Below are positions 1 to 6,605 of a stretch of 24,545 nt of DNA, one piece after another. Location of the stretch: positions 1 through 24,545 of the forward strand of contig JAJZBP010000003.1 of NCBI GenBank assembly GCA_021798855.1, given 5' to 3'. The notes beneath the pieces were generated by a model. The model did no database searches and was not told where the DNA came from. It worked only from the letters and a program-made list of their open reading frames with translations. Numbering within the stretch: position 1 is the stretch's first letter; each line of letters opens with the position of its first letter. A program made the translations under genes and the position numbers. The stretch is from Bacillota bacterium (GTDB lineage Bacteria > Bacillota > Sulfobacillia > JAJZIM01 > JAJZBP01).

Positions 1-310
1 TTTTAGTACGACCGCAATGCGGTCGGTGGAGAGTGAAGCGGAGGGGTCCGATTTGATCTTTCGCGAAGCGAATAGAATCCCGGAGCTTCACTCCACGTTT
101 GCTGGAGGTCTGTTCCTTGCCCTCGCCAAAGGCGACGGGCGCATGTACGGAGGCGAAACCTTCCTTCATAGCACGGGAGCCGCCCCCGGCGGCGAACTGG
201 GCGTCAAAGGTTTCGCTGGAGGTCTGTTCCTTGCCCTCGCCAAAGGCGACGGGCGCATGTACGGAGGCGAAACCTTCCTTTGTTGCCGACTGGATTTGTT
301 CAACAAACAT
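1..310 (-). CDS. Unidentified ORF with internal duplication, runs off left edge
   Basis: An open frame starts at an ATG that overlaps the stop of the ThiC-family gene (ATG at 308-310, TGA at 300-302) and stays open for about 103 codons to the window edge. It encodes MFVEQIQSATKEGFASVHAP and so on. A block of about 22 residues (EGFASVHAPVAFGEGKEQTS) occurs twice, 38 codons apart, because of a 66-bp DNA duplication with a 114-bp period. I recognise no domain. The upstream Shine-Dalgarno is weak (AAAGAAG). It may be a real downstream gene of the bza unit, or a dispersed intergenic repeat that happens to be open. The other strand is also open across the repeat, which lowers confidence that it is coding. 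Confidence 0.3.
   Translation of the reverse strand, partial: MFVEQIQSATKEGFASVHAPVAFGEGKEQTSSETFDAQFAAGGGSRAMKEGFASVHAPVAFGEGKEQTSSKRGVKLRDSIRFAKDQIGPLRFTLHRPHCGRTK
101..280. repeat. Two 66-bp direct repeats, 114-bp period
   Basis: The segments 101-166 and 215-280 look identical by eye: each starts GCTGGAGGTCTGTTCC and ends GCGAAACCTTCCTT. A 48-bp unique spacer separates them. Each copy contains the small hairpin TCGCC-AAA-GGCGA. The period is a multiple of three, so reading frames on both strands survive it. A 9-10 bp inverted copy of the repeat end (AAGGTTTCGC) also lies just before copy 2. Confidence 0.9.
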
Positions 311-1589
311 CGGCTTCTTTGCCCAAGTACTGGGCGACCACTTTCATGGCGCAAAAACGGCCGCACATGGCGCAGGTGTCCCCGGAGTTGGCGCTGCGGG
401 TTTGACGCATTGATCTGGCCCGCTCTTGGTCGATGGCCAGGACCAATTGTTTTTCCCAATCCAAAGACTTTCGGGCGCGGGACATATCCCAATCCCATTG
501 CCAAGCCCCGGGTTTTCTGGTTAAGTCGGCTGCGTGGGCGGCGATCCTCGCCGCGATTACGCCCTCTTGCACTTCCCGACGGTTCGGCAACCGCAGGTGT
601 TCGACCGCCGTAACGTAACACAGGAAATCGGCTCCGGCCAAGGCGCTGACCGCGCCTCCGATGGCGGCGTTGACGTGGTCGTAACCGGGGGTGATGTCGG
701 TAACCAGGGGTCCGAAGACAAAGTACGGGGCGCCTGCGCAAAGTCTCTTTTGCAGGGTGATGGTGTTGTTGATCTCCGTCAGCGGGACGTGTCCGGGACC
801 TTTCACCATCACCTGGATCCCCTGTTCCCTGGCCCGTTGCACCAGTTCCCCCAGGACAATCATCTCGCGTACCTGCGCAGCGTCGAGGGAATCAGCCAAA
901 CAACCGGGACGCCACCCGTCGGCCAAACTCAGGGTCACGTCATGGGTATGACAAATGGTCAGCAGCCGATCGAAATGCTCATAAAGGGGATTTTCCATCT
1001 GATTGTGGACCATCCACCCCACCAGGTGGGAGCCACCGTAGCTCACCGAGCAATCGGTGCGGCCGGTCCTCTTGGCCGACTCCAGGGTATCCCGGTTGGT
1101 GGCACAATGGAGGGCCAGGAAGTCCACCCCATCCGCAACCTGTTGCGCAATTACGCCAAACAGGTCTTCAACGCCCATCTTGACCGTGGAACCGGCTTTT
1201 TCCCGGGCTTCGGTCAACGCCTGGTACATGGGTAACGTTCCGACCGGTCGAGGTACAGCCTGCAAGATCCTGCGGCGGGTGCGGTCCATGGCCGTGATGC
1301 TGAGATCCATAACCGTATCGGCACCTGCCCGAACGGCGACCTCGGCCTTTTTCACCTCTTCTTCCGGATCGGCCTGCTCCACGGATGTACCCACGCTGGC
1401 GCTTACTTTTACGGCGAGACCTTCCCCCACAGCCACCGGTTCCGAGTTGCGCATTCCGTTGCGCAGGATCACGATCGTTCCTCGGGCCAACCGAACCGCC
1501 AATTCTTCGACGGGAATACCTTCTTTGTCGGCCACGATGCGCATCTGCGGAGTGACGATGCCTGCCCGCGCGTACTCAATCTGTGTCAC
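300..1589 (-). CDS. bzaF: ThiC-family radical SAM enzyme, probably 5-hydroxybenzimidazole synthase (BzaF-like)
   Basis: This 429-aa protein is clearly a ThiC-superfamily radical SAM lyase. It starts MTQIEYARAGIVTPQM and carries GADTVMDLS (about 88-97), GGS (185-187), RPGCLAD (227-233), GPGHVP (264-269), GPLVTDITPGYDH (293-305) and a C-terminal Cys cluster C406-x2-C409-x3-C413. The GTG start at 1589 is chosen because AAGGAGG precedes it at good spacing and the protein then begins like ThiC; the longer frame would run through a terminator hairpin. ThiC makes the thiamin pyrimidine from aminoimidazole ribotide, while the paralogues BzaF and BzaA/B convert the same substrate to 5-hydroxybenzimidazole, a B12 lower-ligand precursor. 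A cobalamin riboswitch rather than a TPP riboswitch precedes it, and normally conserved ThiC residues differ (VKGPGH for EGPGH, SLADGWRPG for SLGDGLRPG). I therefore favour the benzimidazole role; thiC proper is the alternative. Confidence 0.75.
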   Translation of the reverse strand: MTQIEYARAGIVTPQMRIVADKEGIPVEELAVRLARGTIVILRNGMRNSEPVAVGEGLAVKVSASVGTSVEQADPEEEVKKAEVAVRAGADTVMDLSITAMDRTRRRILQAVPRPVGTLPMYQALTEAREKAGSTVKMGVEDLFGVIAQQVADGVDFLALHCATNRDTLESAKRTGRTDCSVSYGGSHLVGWMVHNQMENPLYEHFDRLLTICHTHDVTLSLADGWRPGCLADSLDAAQVREMIVLGELVQRAREQGIQVMVKGPGHVPLTEINNTITLQKRLCAGAPYFVFGPLVTDITPGYDHVNAAIGGAVSALAGADFLCYVTAVEHLRLPNRREVQEGVIAARIAAHAADLTRKPGAWQWDWDMSRARKSLDWEKQLVLAIDQERARSMRQTRSANSGDTCAMCGRFCAMKVVAQYLGKEADVC

Positions 1590-1615
1590 GGCCCACCAAA
1601 CCTCCTTGGTGTCAA

Positions 1616-1657
1616 ATAAAAAATCCCCAGCCAACATTAAATCTGGCTGAGGATTTT
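1616..1657 (-). terminator. Intrinsic terminator, riboswitch expression platform
   Basis: On the minus strand the stem ATCCTCAGCCA pairs with TGGCTGGGGAT around an 8-9 nt loop and is followed by six T residues (1618-1623). It lies between the cobalamin riboswitch and the GTG start of the ThiC-family gene, where a ligand-controlled attenuator belongs. A second hairpin (ATTCCGCCT/AGGCGGAAT, 1677-1704) sits between the aptamer and this terminator and may take part in switching. Confidence 0.85.
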
Positions 1658-1717
1658 GCCATCGTCCTCGGACCGTATTCCGCCTCATCAACCGAAGGCG
1701 GAATTAACATGATGGGC

Positions 1718-1910
1718 AAAACAGGCAGGTTTCCTGGCTTACGGATCATTGCCCGACCACGCCTTCCCGGCGGTACGCGCCAGTGACATTTTGTGGTGGA
1801 CTACCCGTTGAACAGTGGCGGGTCCGCGCCGTCTTACGAGAGGGAATCTCTCGCCCTACGGACTTCCCTATTATCCCCTTTACAGGGGGCACCTGTTTCA
1901 CTATGGGATT
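1718..1910 (-). promoter_or_regulatory. Cobalamin (B12) riboswitch
   Basis: Read on the minus strand, the conserved aptamer blocks occur in order: ACAGGTGCC, GGGGATAATAGGGAA, the B12-box core GCCACTG within GGACCCGCCACTG, a GGGAAGGCG block, and the 3' signature GATCCGTAAGCCAGG followed by AAACCTGCCTG (ends about 1722). This matches the AdoCbl riboswitch pattern GGUGCC...AAUAGGGAA...GCCACUG...GUAAGYCAGGARACCUGCC. It lies directly upstream of the terminator and the ThiC-family gene, so B12 should repress that gene. Confidence 0.92.
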
Positions 1911-1916
1911 TTTTCA

Positions 1917-1945
1917 AACCTACCACGCACTTTCGGTTCTGTCAA
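1917..1945 (-). promoter_or_regulatory. Candidate sigma-A promoter for the riboswitch transcript
   Basis: On the minus strand TTGACA (1940-1945) is followed after 17 bp by TAGGTT (1917-1922). The -35 is perfect and the -10 is partial. The predicted start near 1910 coincides with the 5' end of the riboswitch, which supports the call. Confidence 0.5.
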
Positions 1946-2636
1946 GCCCAAGGGTGCATCGGCGTTTCCTAACAGCAAAGGGTGCTGTCTTGGCCATGGC
2001 TCCCCGGAGCAAGGTCCTGATCCTTTCCCACTTGGATGGGACCATCAGCGCCCTATACAATGGCCAGCCTTATCCCTTGCAAGAATTGGTTTCACCTGTC
2101 TGCCAAAATCAAAAAGAACAACATGACCCCATCCTGAAACCTCGGCCTAAGCCGGCGCCGACTCACCCATGGAGGAAGTCTTGGAAACAACGTAAGCATT
2201 CGGTAAACCCATCGGTAAAACCAACTTCGTTGATAGCCTAAGCCGGCTTACCGTTTTTAACGATATTTACGGTCAAGGAAATCTAAAGCTGTTGGAGATC
2301 AGGTCCCAAACCCGGCCGACGGTCCTCGGGGCGTAAACGCCCCTGCGCCACGAGCCAGGCCCCCCAACAAACAATCGTTCCTCTCCCTACCTACCCCTTG
2401 GGAATGGGGACATGGGCAGGTAGGGAGGGGTCAAGGTTCGGATTGGTTGGGGGGGCCTGCGGCCCTTATTTGGGGCAAGGCTCCCTCCTTTTCAAGGCTA
2501 TTGTATCACCCGTGTCCGGACTTGGACTATCCCGGTTGCATCTGGACCAACGGGTTTACCGAATACTTACGAAACAACAGTCCCAAACCACCAAGACCAC
2601 GGAATGTTTACATAATGCACCATGACTTATCCAAAA
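1946..2636. other. Gene-poor stretch with small repeats and palindromes
   Basis: No ORF here has a credible start and Shine-Dalgarno or any recognisable protein. Visible structure includes GCCTAAGCCGGC twice (2145-2156 and 2236-2247), the second copy extending to the palindrome TAAGCCGGCTTA. There is also ACCGT...ACGGT (2250-2273), the hairpin GGGGCGTAAACGCCCC near 2327-2342, and a longer inverted repeat listed separately. About 1950-2130 looks structured on the minus strand but matches no RNA class I can name. Confidence 0.5.
2383..2427. repeat. 14-bp inverted repeat (hairpin)
   Basis: CTCCCTACCTACCC (2383-2396) and GGGCAGGTAGGGAG (2414-2427) form a 14-bp stem with one mismatch and a 17-nt loop. 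No T-run follows on either strand, so it is not a classical intrinsic terminator. Confidence 0.8.
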
Positions 2637-2692
2637 GGGGACATTTTCTCAGTCCCATTAAGGCCGTTTTAGGGTGACATTTTCACTGTCCC
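2637..2692. repeat. Two IS-end-like repeats
   Basis: GGGGACATTTTCTCAGTCCC (2637-2656) and the related 21-bp segment at 2672-2692 (GGGTGACATTTTCACTGTCC plus C) lie 35 bp apart in the same orientation. Each is an imperfect palindrome (GGGAC/GTCCC, GACA/TGTC). Such paired motifs resemble the repeated termini of IS21-like elements. No transposase is adjacent, so this is probably a leftover end. Confidence 0.45.
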
Positions 2693-2749
2693 TTGACACA
2701 TGGTCCGCCGGGCGGAACGTGGCTCGGTGTATCTCTTTTGGGCAAAAGC

Positions 2750-3229
2750 TCATTTGATCATCCGCAGTTCCGGGCGCAAAATCCCTTCACCGATATGCAA
2801 CAGTCCGTAAGACGGCGGATAGCCTCCCCAGGGACGCACGGCCGAACCGGGATTAAAGAAAGTTAAGCCGTCTTTTACCAGCAGCGCCGGCAGATGCGTG
2901 TGTCCGAAAATGCACGCCTCCACGCCCAACAAACGGGCCCGTGCTTCCAACCTGGACAGCCCGTTTTTCACTTTGTAGAGATGCCCATGGGTCAGCAGCA
3001 CGCGTTTCCCAGCCACCTCCACAACTTCCTCCAGGGGACAAAGGCCGGGTTCGTCACAGTTCCCGGCCACGGCCGCCACCGGGAAACCCAACTGTTCCTC
3101 CAACAGATGACGCTCGGCGCAACCGTCTCCGGCGTACCATACCCCCTGCACGCCTTTCAACCACCGATTCAGGGGAAAGAGTCTGGTCATGTTCCCATGG
3201 GTATCGCTGATGACCGCAACCGTGATCAT
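2750..3229 (-). CDS. yfcE: YfcE/MJ0936-type metallophosphoesterase
   Basis: This 159-aa calcineurin-like phosphoesterase, probably a cytosolic phosphodiesterase binding two metal ions, carries the family motifs in order: SDTHG (near residue 8), AGDG, GNCDE (GNxD/E site with Cys, as is usual in this subfamily), LLTHGH and FGHTHLP, then NPGSA. The start is the ATG that overlaps the preceding pyrophosphatase stop as ATGA (3226-3229), a translational-coupling arrangement; the longer upstream frame is a shadow of that gene. The physiological substrate is unknown for the family. It is the last gene of the murI-MBL-rph-rdgB cluster. Confidence 0.88.
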   Translation of the reverse strand: MITVAVISDTHGNMTRLFPLNRWLKGVQGVWYAGDGCAERHLLEEQLGFPVAAVAGNCDEPGLCPLEEVVEVAGKRVLLTHGHLYKVKNGLSRLEARARLLGVEACIFGHTHLPALLVKDGLTFFNPGSAVRPWGGYPPSYGLLHIGEGILRPELRMIK

Positions 3230-3816
3230 CGCCAATTCAGCAGCACCGCCCTGATCTCCCCCACCGCCTTGCCGCGGTGGCTGATCGAATCCCGCACGTC
3301 CGTCGGCAACTGGGCCAGAGTCAAATTGAAACCAGGGAGACGAAAAATGGGATCGTAACCGAAACCTTCTTCGCCGGCCGGGGCCGTGGCAATTTCCCCC
3401 TCGCAGGCTCCCTCGCCGAACCAACTCCGGCCGTCGGGACTGATCAAGGCCACGACGCTACGCATGACCGCTCGGCGACCTTCTCCCCGGATACCGGCCA
3501 CGGCATCCAGCAATCGCCGGTTGATGGCCTCGGCGTCCTTATCCGGACCCGCCCAGCGGGCGGAAAAAAGGCCCGGCCCCCAGTTTAGGGCAGCCACTTC
3601 AATTCCGGAATCGTCGGCCAGAGCCATCTCCCCCGTGATTCCGGACACCAATTCGGCCTTTATGCGGGCGTTTTCCCGGTATGAGGCGCCGGTTTCTTCG
3701 GCCACCGGTAAACCGGGAAACGCACGCAAATCCTCCACCTCCCACGGGCAGTCGGCCAACAAACGGCGGATCTCCTCAGCCTTTCCCCGATTCCCTGTTG
3801 CCAACACCAGTTTCAC
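3226..3816 (-). CDS. rdgB: XTP/dITP pyrophosphatase (non-canonical purine NTP hydrolase)
   Basis: This 196-aa HAM1/RdgB family protein hydrolyses ITP, dITP and XTP to monophosphates, keeping deaminated purines out of DNA and RNA. Visible motifs are the N-terminal LATGNRGKAEEI, EETGASYRENARIKA, ALADDSGIEV (metal site) and, near the C-terminus, GEEGFGYDPIF and SHRGKA. The GTG at 3816 is chosen because the protein then begins VKLVLATGN, as in the family, with AGAGG just upstream. It overlaps the RNase PH gene by 41 bp and the phosphoesterase gene by 4 bp. rph-rdgB-yfcE is a common Firmicute order. Confidence 0.93.
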   Translation of the reverse strand: MKLVLATGNRGKAEEIRRLLADCPWEVEDLRAFPGLPVAEETGASYRENARIKAELVSGITGEMALADDSGIEVAALNWGPGLFSARWAGPDKDAEAINRRLLDAVAGIRGEGRRAVMRSVVALISPDGRSWFGEGACEGEIATAPAGEEGFGYDPIFRLPGFNLTLAQLPTDVRDSISHRGKAVGEIRAVLLNWR

Positions 3817-4567
3817 GTTGCCTCTTGCCCACCTCCTCCGCCAGGGCTCCCAACGCTTCTTTTTGCGCCCTGACCAGGTTGGCGATCCCTTCCTGGGCCA
3901 TGGCCAACATCCCATCCAACTCCACCTTGGAAAACGGAGCTTCCTCCCCCGTCCCTTGGATTTCCACCAATTTCCCGGCTCCCGTCATCACCACGTTCAT
4001 ATCCACCTTGGCCGCCGAGTCCTCGGCAAAACAAAGATCCAGCAGCAGTTGCCCGCCAACCACCCCAACGCTGACCGCCGCAAGGAAATCCCGCACCGGC
4101 AAAAAAGCCAACTTGTTTTTTGCCCTAAGCGTTCCCAACGCATCCACCAGGGCGACAAACGCTCCGGTGATTGCCGCGGTGCGGGTTCCCCCATCGGCCT
4201 GCAGAACATCGCAGTCGAGCCAGACGGTTCTTTCCCCCAAAAATCCCAAATCCACCACCGAGCGTAGCGCCCGCCCGATGAGGCGCTGAATCTCGTGGGT
4301 TCTCCCTCCCGGATGTCCCCGGGTAACCTCCCGCACGTTGCGGGCGGGAGTGGCCCGCGGCAGCATCCCGTATTCCGCGGTGATCCAGCCCCTGCCTCCG
4401 CCCCGCAGGAAAGGCGGAACTTTGTCTTCCACGCTGGCGGTGCACAGAACAAGTGTTCCTCCCACCTGCACCAGCACCGACCCTTCCGCAAATCGGGTGA
4501 AATTTCTGGTCAACCGAACCGGGCGTCCCTCCCGAAATCCCCTGCCGTCCGGCCGTTCAAAACTCAT
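3776..4567 (-). CDS. rph: Ribonuclease PH
   Basis: This 263-aa phosphorolytic 3'-5' exoribonuclease trims tRNA 3' ends. It begins MSFERPDGR and shows the family signatures GSVLVQVGGT, GRGWITAEYGMLPRAT (about 58-73), GGRTHEIQRLIGRALR (about 87-102), LDCDVLQADGGTRTAAITGA (about 117-136) and DLCFAEDSAAKVDMNVV. Its length is slightly above the usual 240-260 because of a C-terminal tail. Its ATG overlaps the stop of the MBL-fold gene by 11 bp, and its own end overlaps rdgB, so the cluster is very probably one transcript. Confidence 0.95.
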   Translation of the reverse strand: MSFERPDGRGFREGRPVRLTRNFTRFAEGSVLVQVGGTLVLCTASVEDKVPPFLRGGGRGWITAEYGMLPRATPARNVREVTRGHPGGRTHEIQRLIGRALRSVVDLGFLGERTVWLDCDVLQADGGTRTAAITGAFVALVDALGTLRAKNKLAFLPVRDFLAAVSVGVVGGQLLLDLCFAEDSAAKVDMNVVMTGAGKLVEIQGTGEEAPFSKVELDGMLAMAQEGIANLVRAQKEALGALAEEVGKRQRETGVGNRESGKG

Positions 4568-5273
4568 GGACTTCTCCTTCCCCGACCAGGTCGGATGCCG
4601 GATAATTCTCCCGGGCCTCCCGCAGTGCCGCTTCCCCTTCTCTTTCCGGCGGCAGGTGGGTGAGTAGGAGCCTTCCGACTTCCGCCGCCGCCGCGACCGC
4701 TCCGGCCTGACCCGGAGTCAAGTGCACATCGCCGCTTCCCTTCGCCTCTTGTAGCGCGGCTTCGCAAAGAAGCAAATCCGCGCCCCGAAAAAATTCCGGC
4801 AGTTCTTCGCTCCAACCGGTATCCGCCGAATAGGCAAACCGTCTCTTCCCAGTGACCCTGATGGCGTAGCAGGGCACCGGGTGCTTGGTTCGCAGAAAGG
4901 AAAGCTCCCATGGCCCGAAGGTCAAGCTTTCCTCGACCACCGGGCGGGGCGCAAAGGCCCATCCCTGCGCCAACTCTTTTTCCTCCGGTGCCCCGGCCGG
5001 AAGGAACAATGGGAGCGGTGCTCTACGCCGTCCGCCTTCCAACAGATAGCGCAGCACCGGGAGGTCCGCCCAATGGTCATAGTGAAAATGGCTGATGAAA
5101 ATTGCGGACAGTTCCCCCGGAGGCAAATGGTTTTGCAATCGCCCCAAAACACCGCTCCCGCAATCCAGAAGCAACCTGACTCCGTCCCCCTCCAGCAGGT
5201 AGCCGCTGGTGGCCTTCCCCGCCCCCGGATAGGGCCCCTGGCAGCCCAATATGGTCAGTTTCATTCTTTCCAT
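4557..5273 (-). CDS. MBL-fold metallohydrolase (YhfI/RNase Z-like)
   Basis: This 238-aa metallo-beta-lactamase-fold protein begins MERMKLTILGCQGPYPGAGK, has LLLDCGSG, and carries the metal motif SHFHYDHWADLP (HxHxDH). Further metal ligands probably come from the KHPVPCYAIR region, the YSADTGWS aspartate and a late TH (LLLTHLPP). The pattern resembles the YhfI/ElaC branch of zinc phosphodiesterases; the substrate is not evident. The ATG at 5273 overlaps the murI stop as TAATG and has GGAGGAG upstream; the ATG three codons later is also possible. Confidence 0.85.
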   Translation of the reverse strand: MERMKLTILGCQGPYPGAGKATSGYLLEGDGVRLLLDCGSGVLGRLQNHLPPGELSAIFISHFHYDHWADLPVLRYLLEGGRRRAPLPLFLPAGAPEEKELAQGWAFAPRPVVEESLTFGPWELSFLRTKHPVPCYAIRVTGKRRFAYSADTGWSEELPEFFRGADLLLCEAALQEAKGSGDVHLTPGQAGAVAAAAEVGRLLLTHLPPEREGEAALREARENYPASDLVGEGEVHEF

Positions 5274-6076
5274 TATGTATAATTCTCCTCCGCCGGCCCG
5301 CTTCCTCCGGGCAGGAAAATCTTCTTTACATCCGGTGGCTCTCCGCAATAAACCGCGCCCGCGGCGCGCCGGAAGGCATCTGGATCGCCGGTGACGAAAA
5401 TGGCCACCTTCCCACTCCCGTTACCCAGGCCCAACGCGGCCACCTCGGTCGCCGTTTCCTTCGCCGGATCGATCACCGTAATCTCCGTACCAACAAATCG
5501 CCGGAAAACATCTCTGACCACCGCCAGGTGGGTCGATCCGAGAACCAAAACATCCACTCCTGCGGCCACCAGGGGGGAAAGCAGGTTAAGGACCATTTTG
5601 CCGGTCCGGCTTGGTTCCATCCGGCCCGCTTCCACCTCCCCAACCAACTCCTGACCGCTCCGGTGCAGGATTACCGCCGACTCAAGATGGCCCCTGATGG
5701 CCTTGGTATAAGCCCCCGACCTTACCGTGGCCGTGGTGGCCACCACTCCAATCCTACCGCAGCGAGTGGCCTCCACCGCCGGTTTCGCTCCAGCCTCGAT
5801 GACTCCCAATATGGGAAAAGAGTAACGCCGACGGGCCGCCTCCAAGCCCGCCGCGGAGGCGGTGTTGCAGGCCACCACCGCGGCCTCCACCCCGATTTCC
5901 GCCAGGAAATCCAAGCCCTCCAAAAGGAAACTCTCCACCTGTTCCATGGTCTTGGTGCCATATGGAAAACGGGCGCTGTCCCCCAGATAGCTGATGTCCG
6001 CCGTGGGACACAACCTTCGAATCTCACGCAACACCGTGAGTCCGCCTACCCCCGAGTCGACCAGGCCGATGGCCAA
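5273..6076 (-). CDS. murI: Glutamate racemase homologue lacking the second catalytic Cys
   Basis: This 267-aa member of the Asp/Glu racemase family would supply D-glutamate for peptidoglycan. It begins MAIGLVDSGVGGLTVLREI and has the first active-site segment VVACNTAS with Cys70 and the SYLGDSARFPYG motif. The usual second segment GCTHYP reads LGSTHLAVV, placing Ser181 where the second catalytic cysteine should be; the codon is TCG, two changes from TGC. The usual CPLFVPLVE motif is also absent (HRSGQELVGEVE). The TTG start at 6076 is preceded by GGGAGGG. It is the first gene of the cluster. It may be an altered racemase or a related enzyme with another substrate. Confidence 0.8.
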   Translation of the reverse strand: MAIGLVDSGVGGLTVLREIRRLCPTADISYLGDSARFPYGTKTMEQVESFLLEGLDFLAEIGVEAAVVACNTASAAGLEAARRRYSFPILGVIEAGAKPAVEATRCGRIGVVATTATVRSGAYTKAIRGHLESAVILHRSGQELVGEVEAGRMEPSRTGKMVLNLLSPLVAAGVDVLVLGSTHLAVVRDVFRRFVGTEITVIDPAKETATEVAALGLGNGSGKVAIFVTGDPDAFRRAAGAVYCGEPPDVKKIFLPGGSGPAEENYT

Positions 6077-6099
6077 AGCCCAACCCTCCCAATCGCAAT

Positions 6100-6120
6100 A
6101 AAAAAACCCCGCGAAGGGCC
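6100..6120 (-). terminator. Candidate terminator after ssrA
   Basis: On the minus strand a short GC hairpin (GGCCC-TTCGC-GGGG) is followed by seven T residues (6100-6106). It lies between the 3' end of ssrA and the murI start, so it could end the tmRNA precursor. The stem is only 3-4 bp long. Confidence 0.5.
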
Positions 6121-6213
6121 ACAATAAAACCTTCCGATCCGTTTGAAGCCGATCCGTTTATAGCGAAAATGCCCCAAAATGGCGCCACGCCGGGCGCACA
6201 GTGCAAACTTTAT

Positions 6214-6565
6214 TGGTGGAGGCGCGGGGGTACTGCCCCCCCGGTCCGCCAGCCTTTCTCCGTCGGTTTCTACGAGCGTATCCCCTGCTTTAAATTTCAC
6301 CGGCGCTCCCCCCAAGGGAAGGGTGAGCCGACGGCCAGTCCTTCTTGTTTCCCCCTCCGTTTCCGGACGCCACCGGAGGAGTATCCCACTTTTTTGCGCC
6401 CAGTGCGGTTCCCGCGGGAGAAGATCCGCCGGACGTTAGACGGCCCTTAGGCCGCTAAAGCGTAGTTGTTATTGGCAGTTGTCTTTTTCCCGTTGTTTAA
6501 CGAGGCACGGAACCTCGGCTCGCTTCCGGCGGCGAAACTACCGGCGTCGAATCTAGCTCGCCCCC
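6214..6565 (-). ncRNA. ssrA: Transfer-messenger RNA (tmRNA)
   Basis: The 352-nt gene begins GGGGGCGAGCTAGATTCGAC and ends CGCCTCCACCA, and the 7-bp acceptor stem pairs fully (one G-U). The mRNA-like part encodes ANNNYALAA from GCC (6474-6476) to TAA (6447-6449), a typical degradation tag ending YALAA. A GGAAGCGAGCCGAGG block follows the 5' domain as in other tmRNAs. With SmpB it rescues stalled ribosomes. The T-arm is odd: the stem CGGGGG/CCCCCG encloses GGCAGTA (6231-6237) where TTCRANN is expected. It lies just downstream of smpB, an arrangement that supports both calls. Confidence 0.95.
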
Positions 6566-6605
6566 ATGTTCCTTGAAACGATCCCACCCTGCCGGACCCC
6601 CACCG

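Noticed and set aside
11..23. ACCGCAATGCGGT palindrome, also present at 16424-16436
   Set aside because: Only 13 bp are shared and the flanks differ, so it could be chance; not enough to call a repeat family.
17..613. A 198-aa plus-strand frame containing the 66-bp repeats
   Set aside because: It runs antisense into the clear ThiC-family gene and has no start signal; only the repeat itself is kept.
1590..1691. Longer N-terminus for the ThiC-family gene
   Set aside because: The extra codons translate the intrinsic terminator hairpin of the riboswitch leader; the GTG at 1589 has the Shine-Dalgarno.
1718..1910. TPP riboswitch, as expected upstream of thiC
   Set aside because: The TPP core blocks (CTGAGA, ACCTGATCTGG) are absent, whereas the cobalamin blocks are all present in order.
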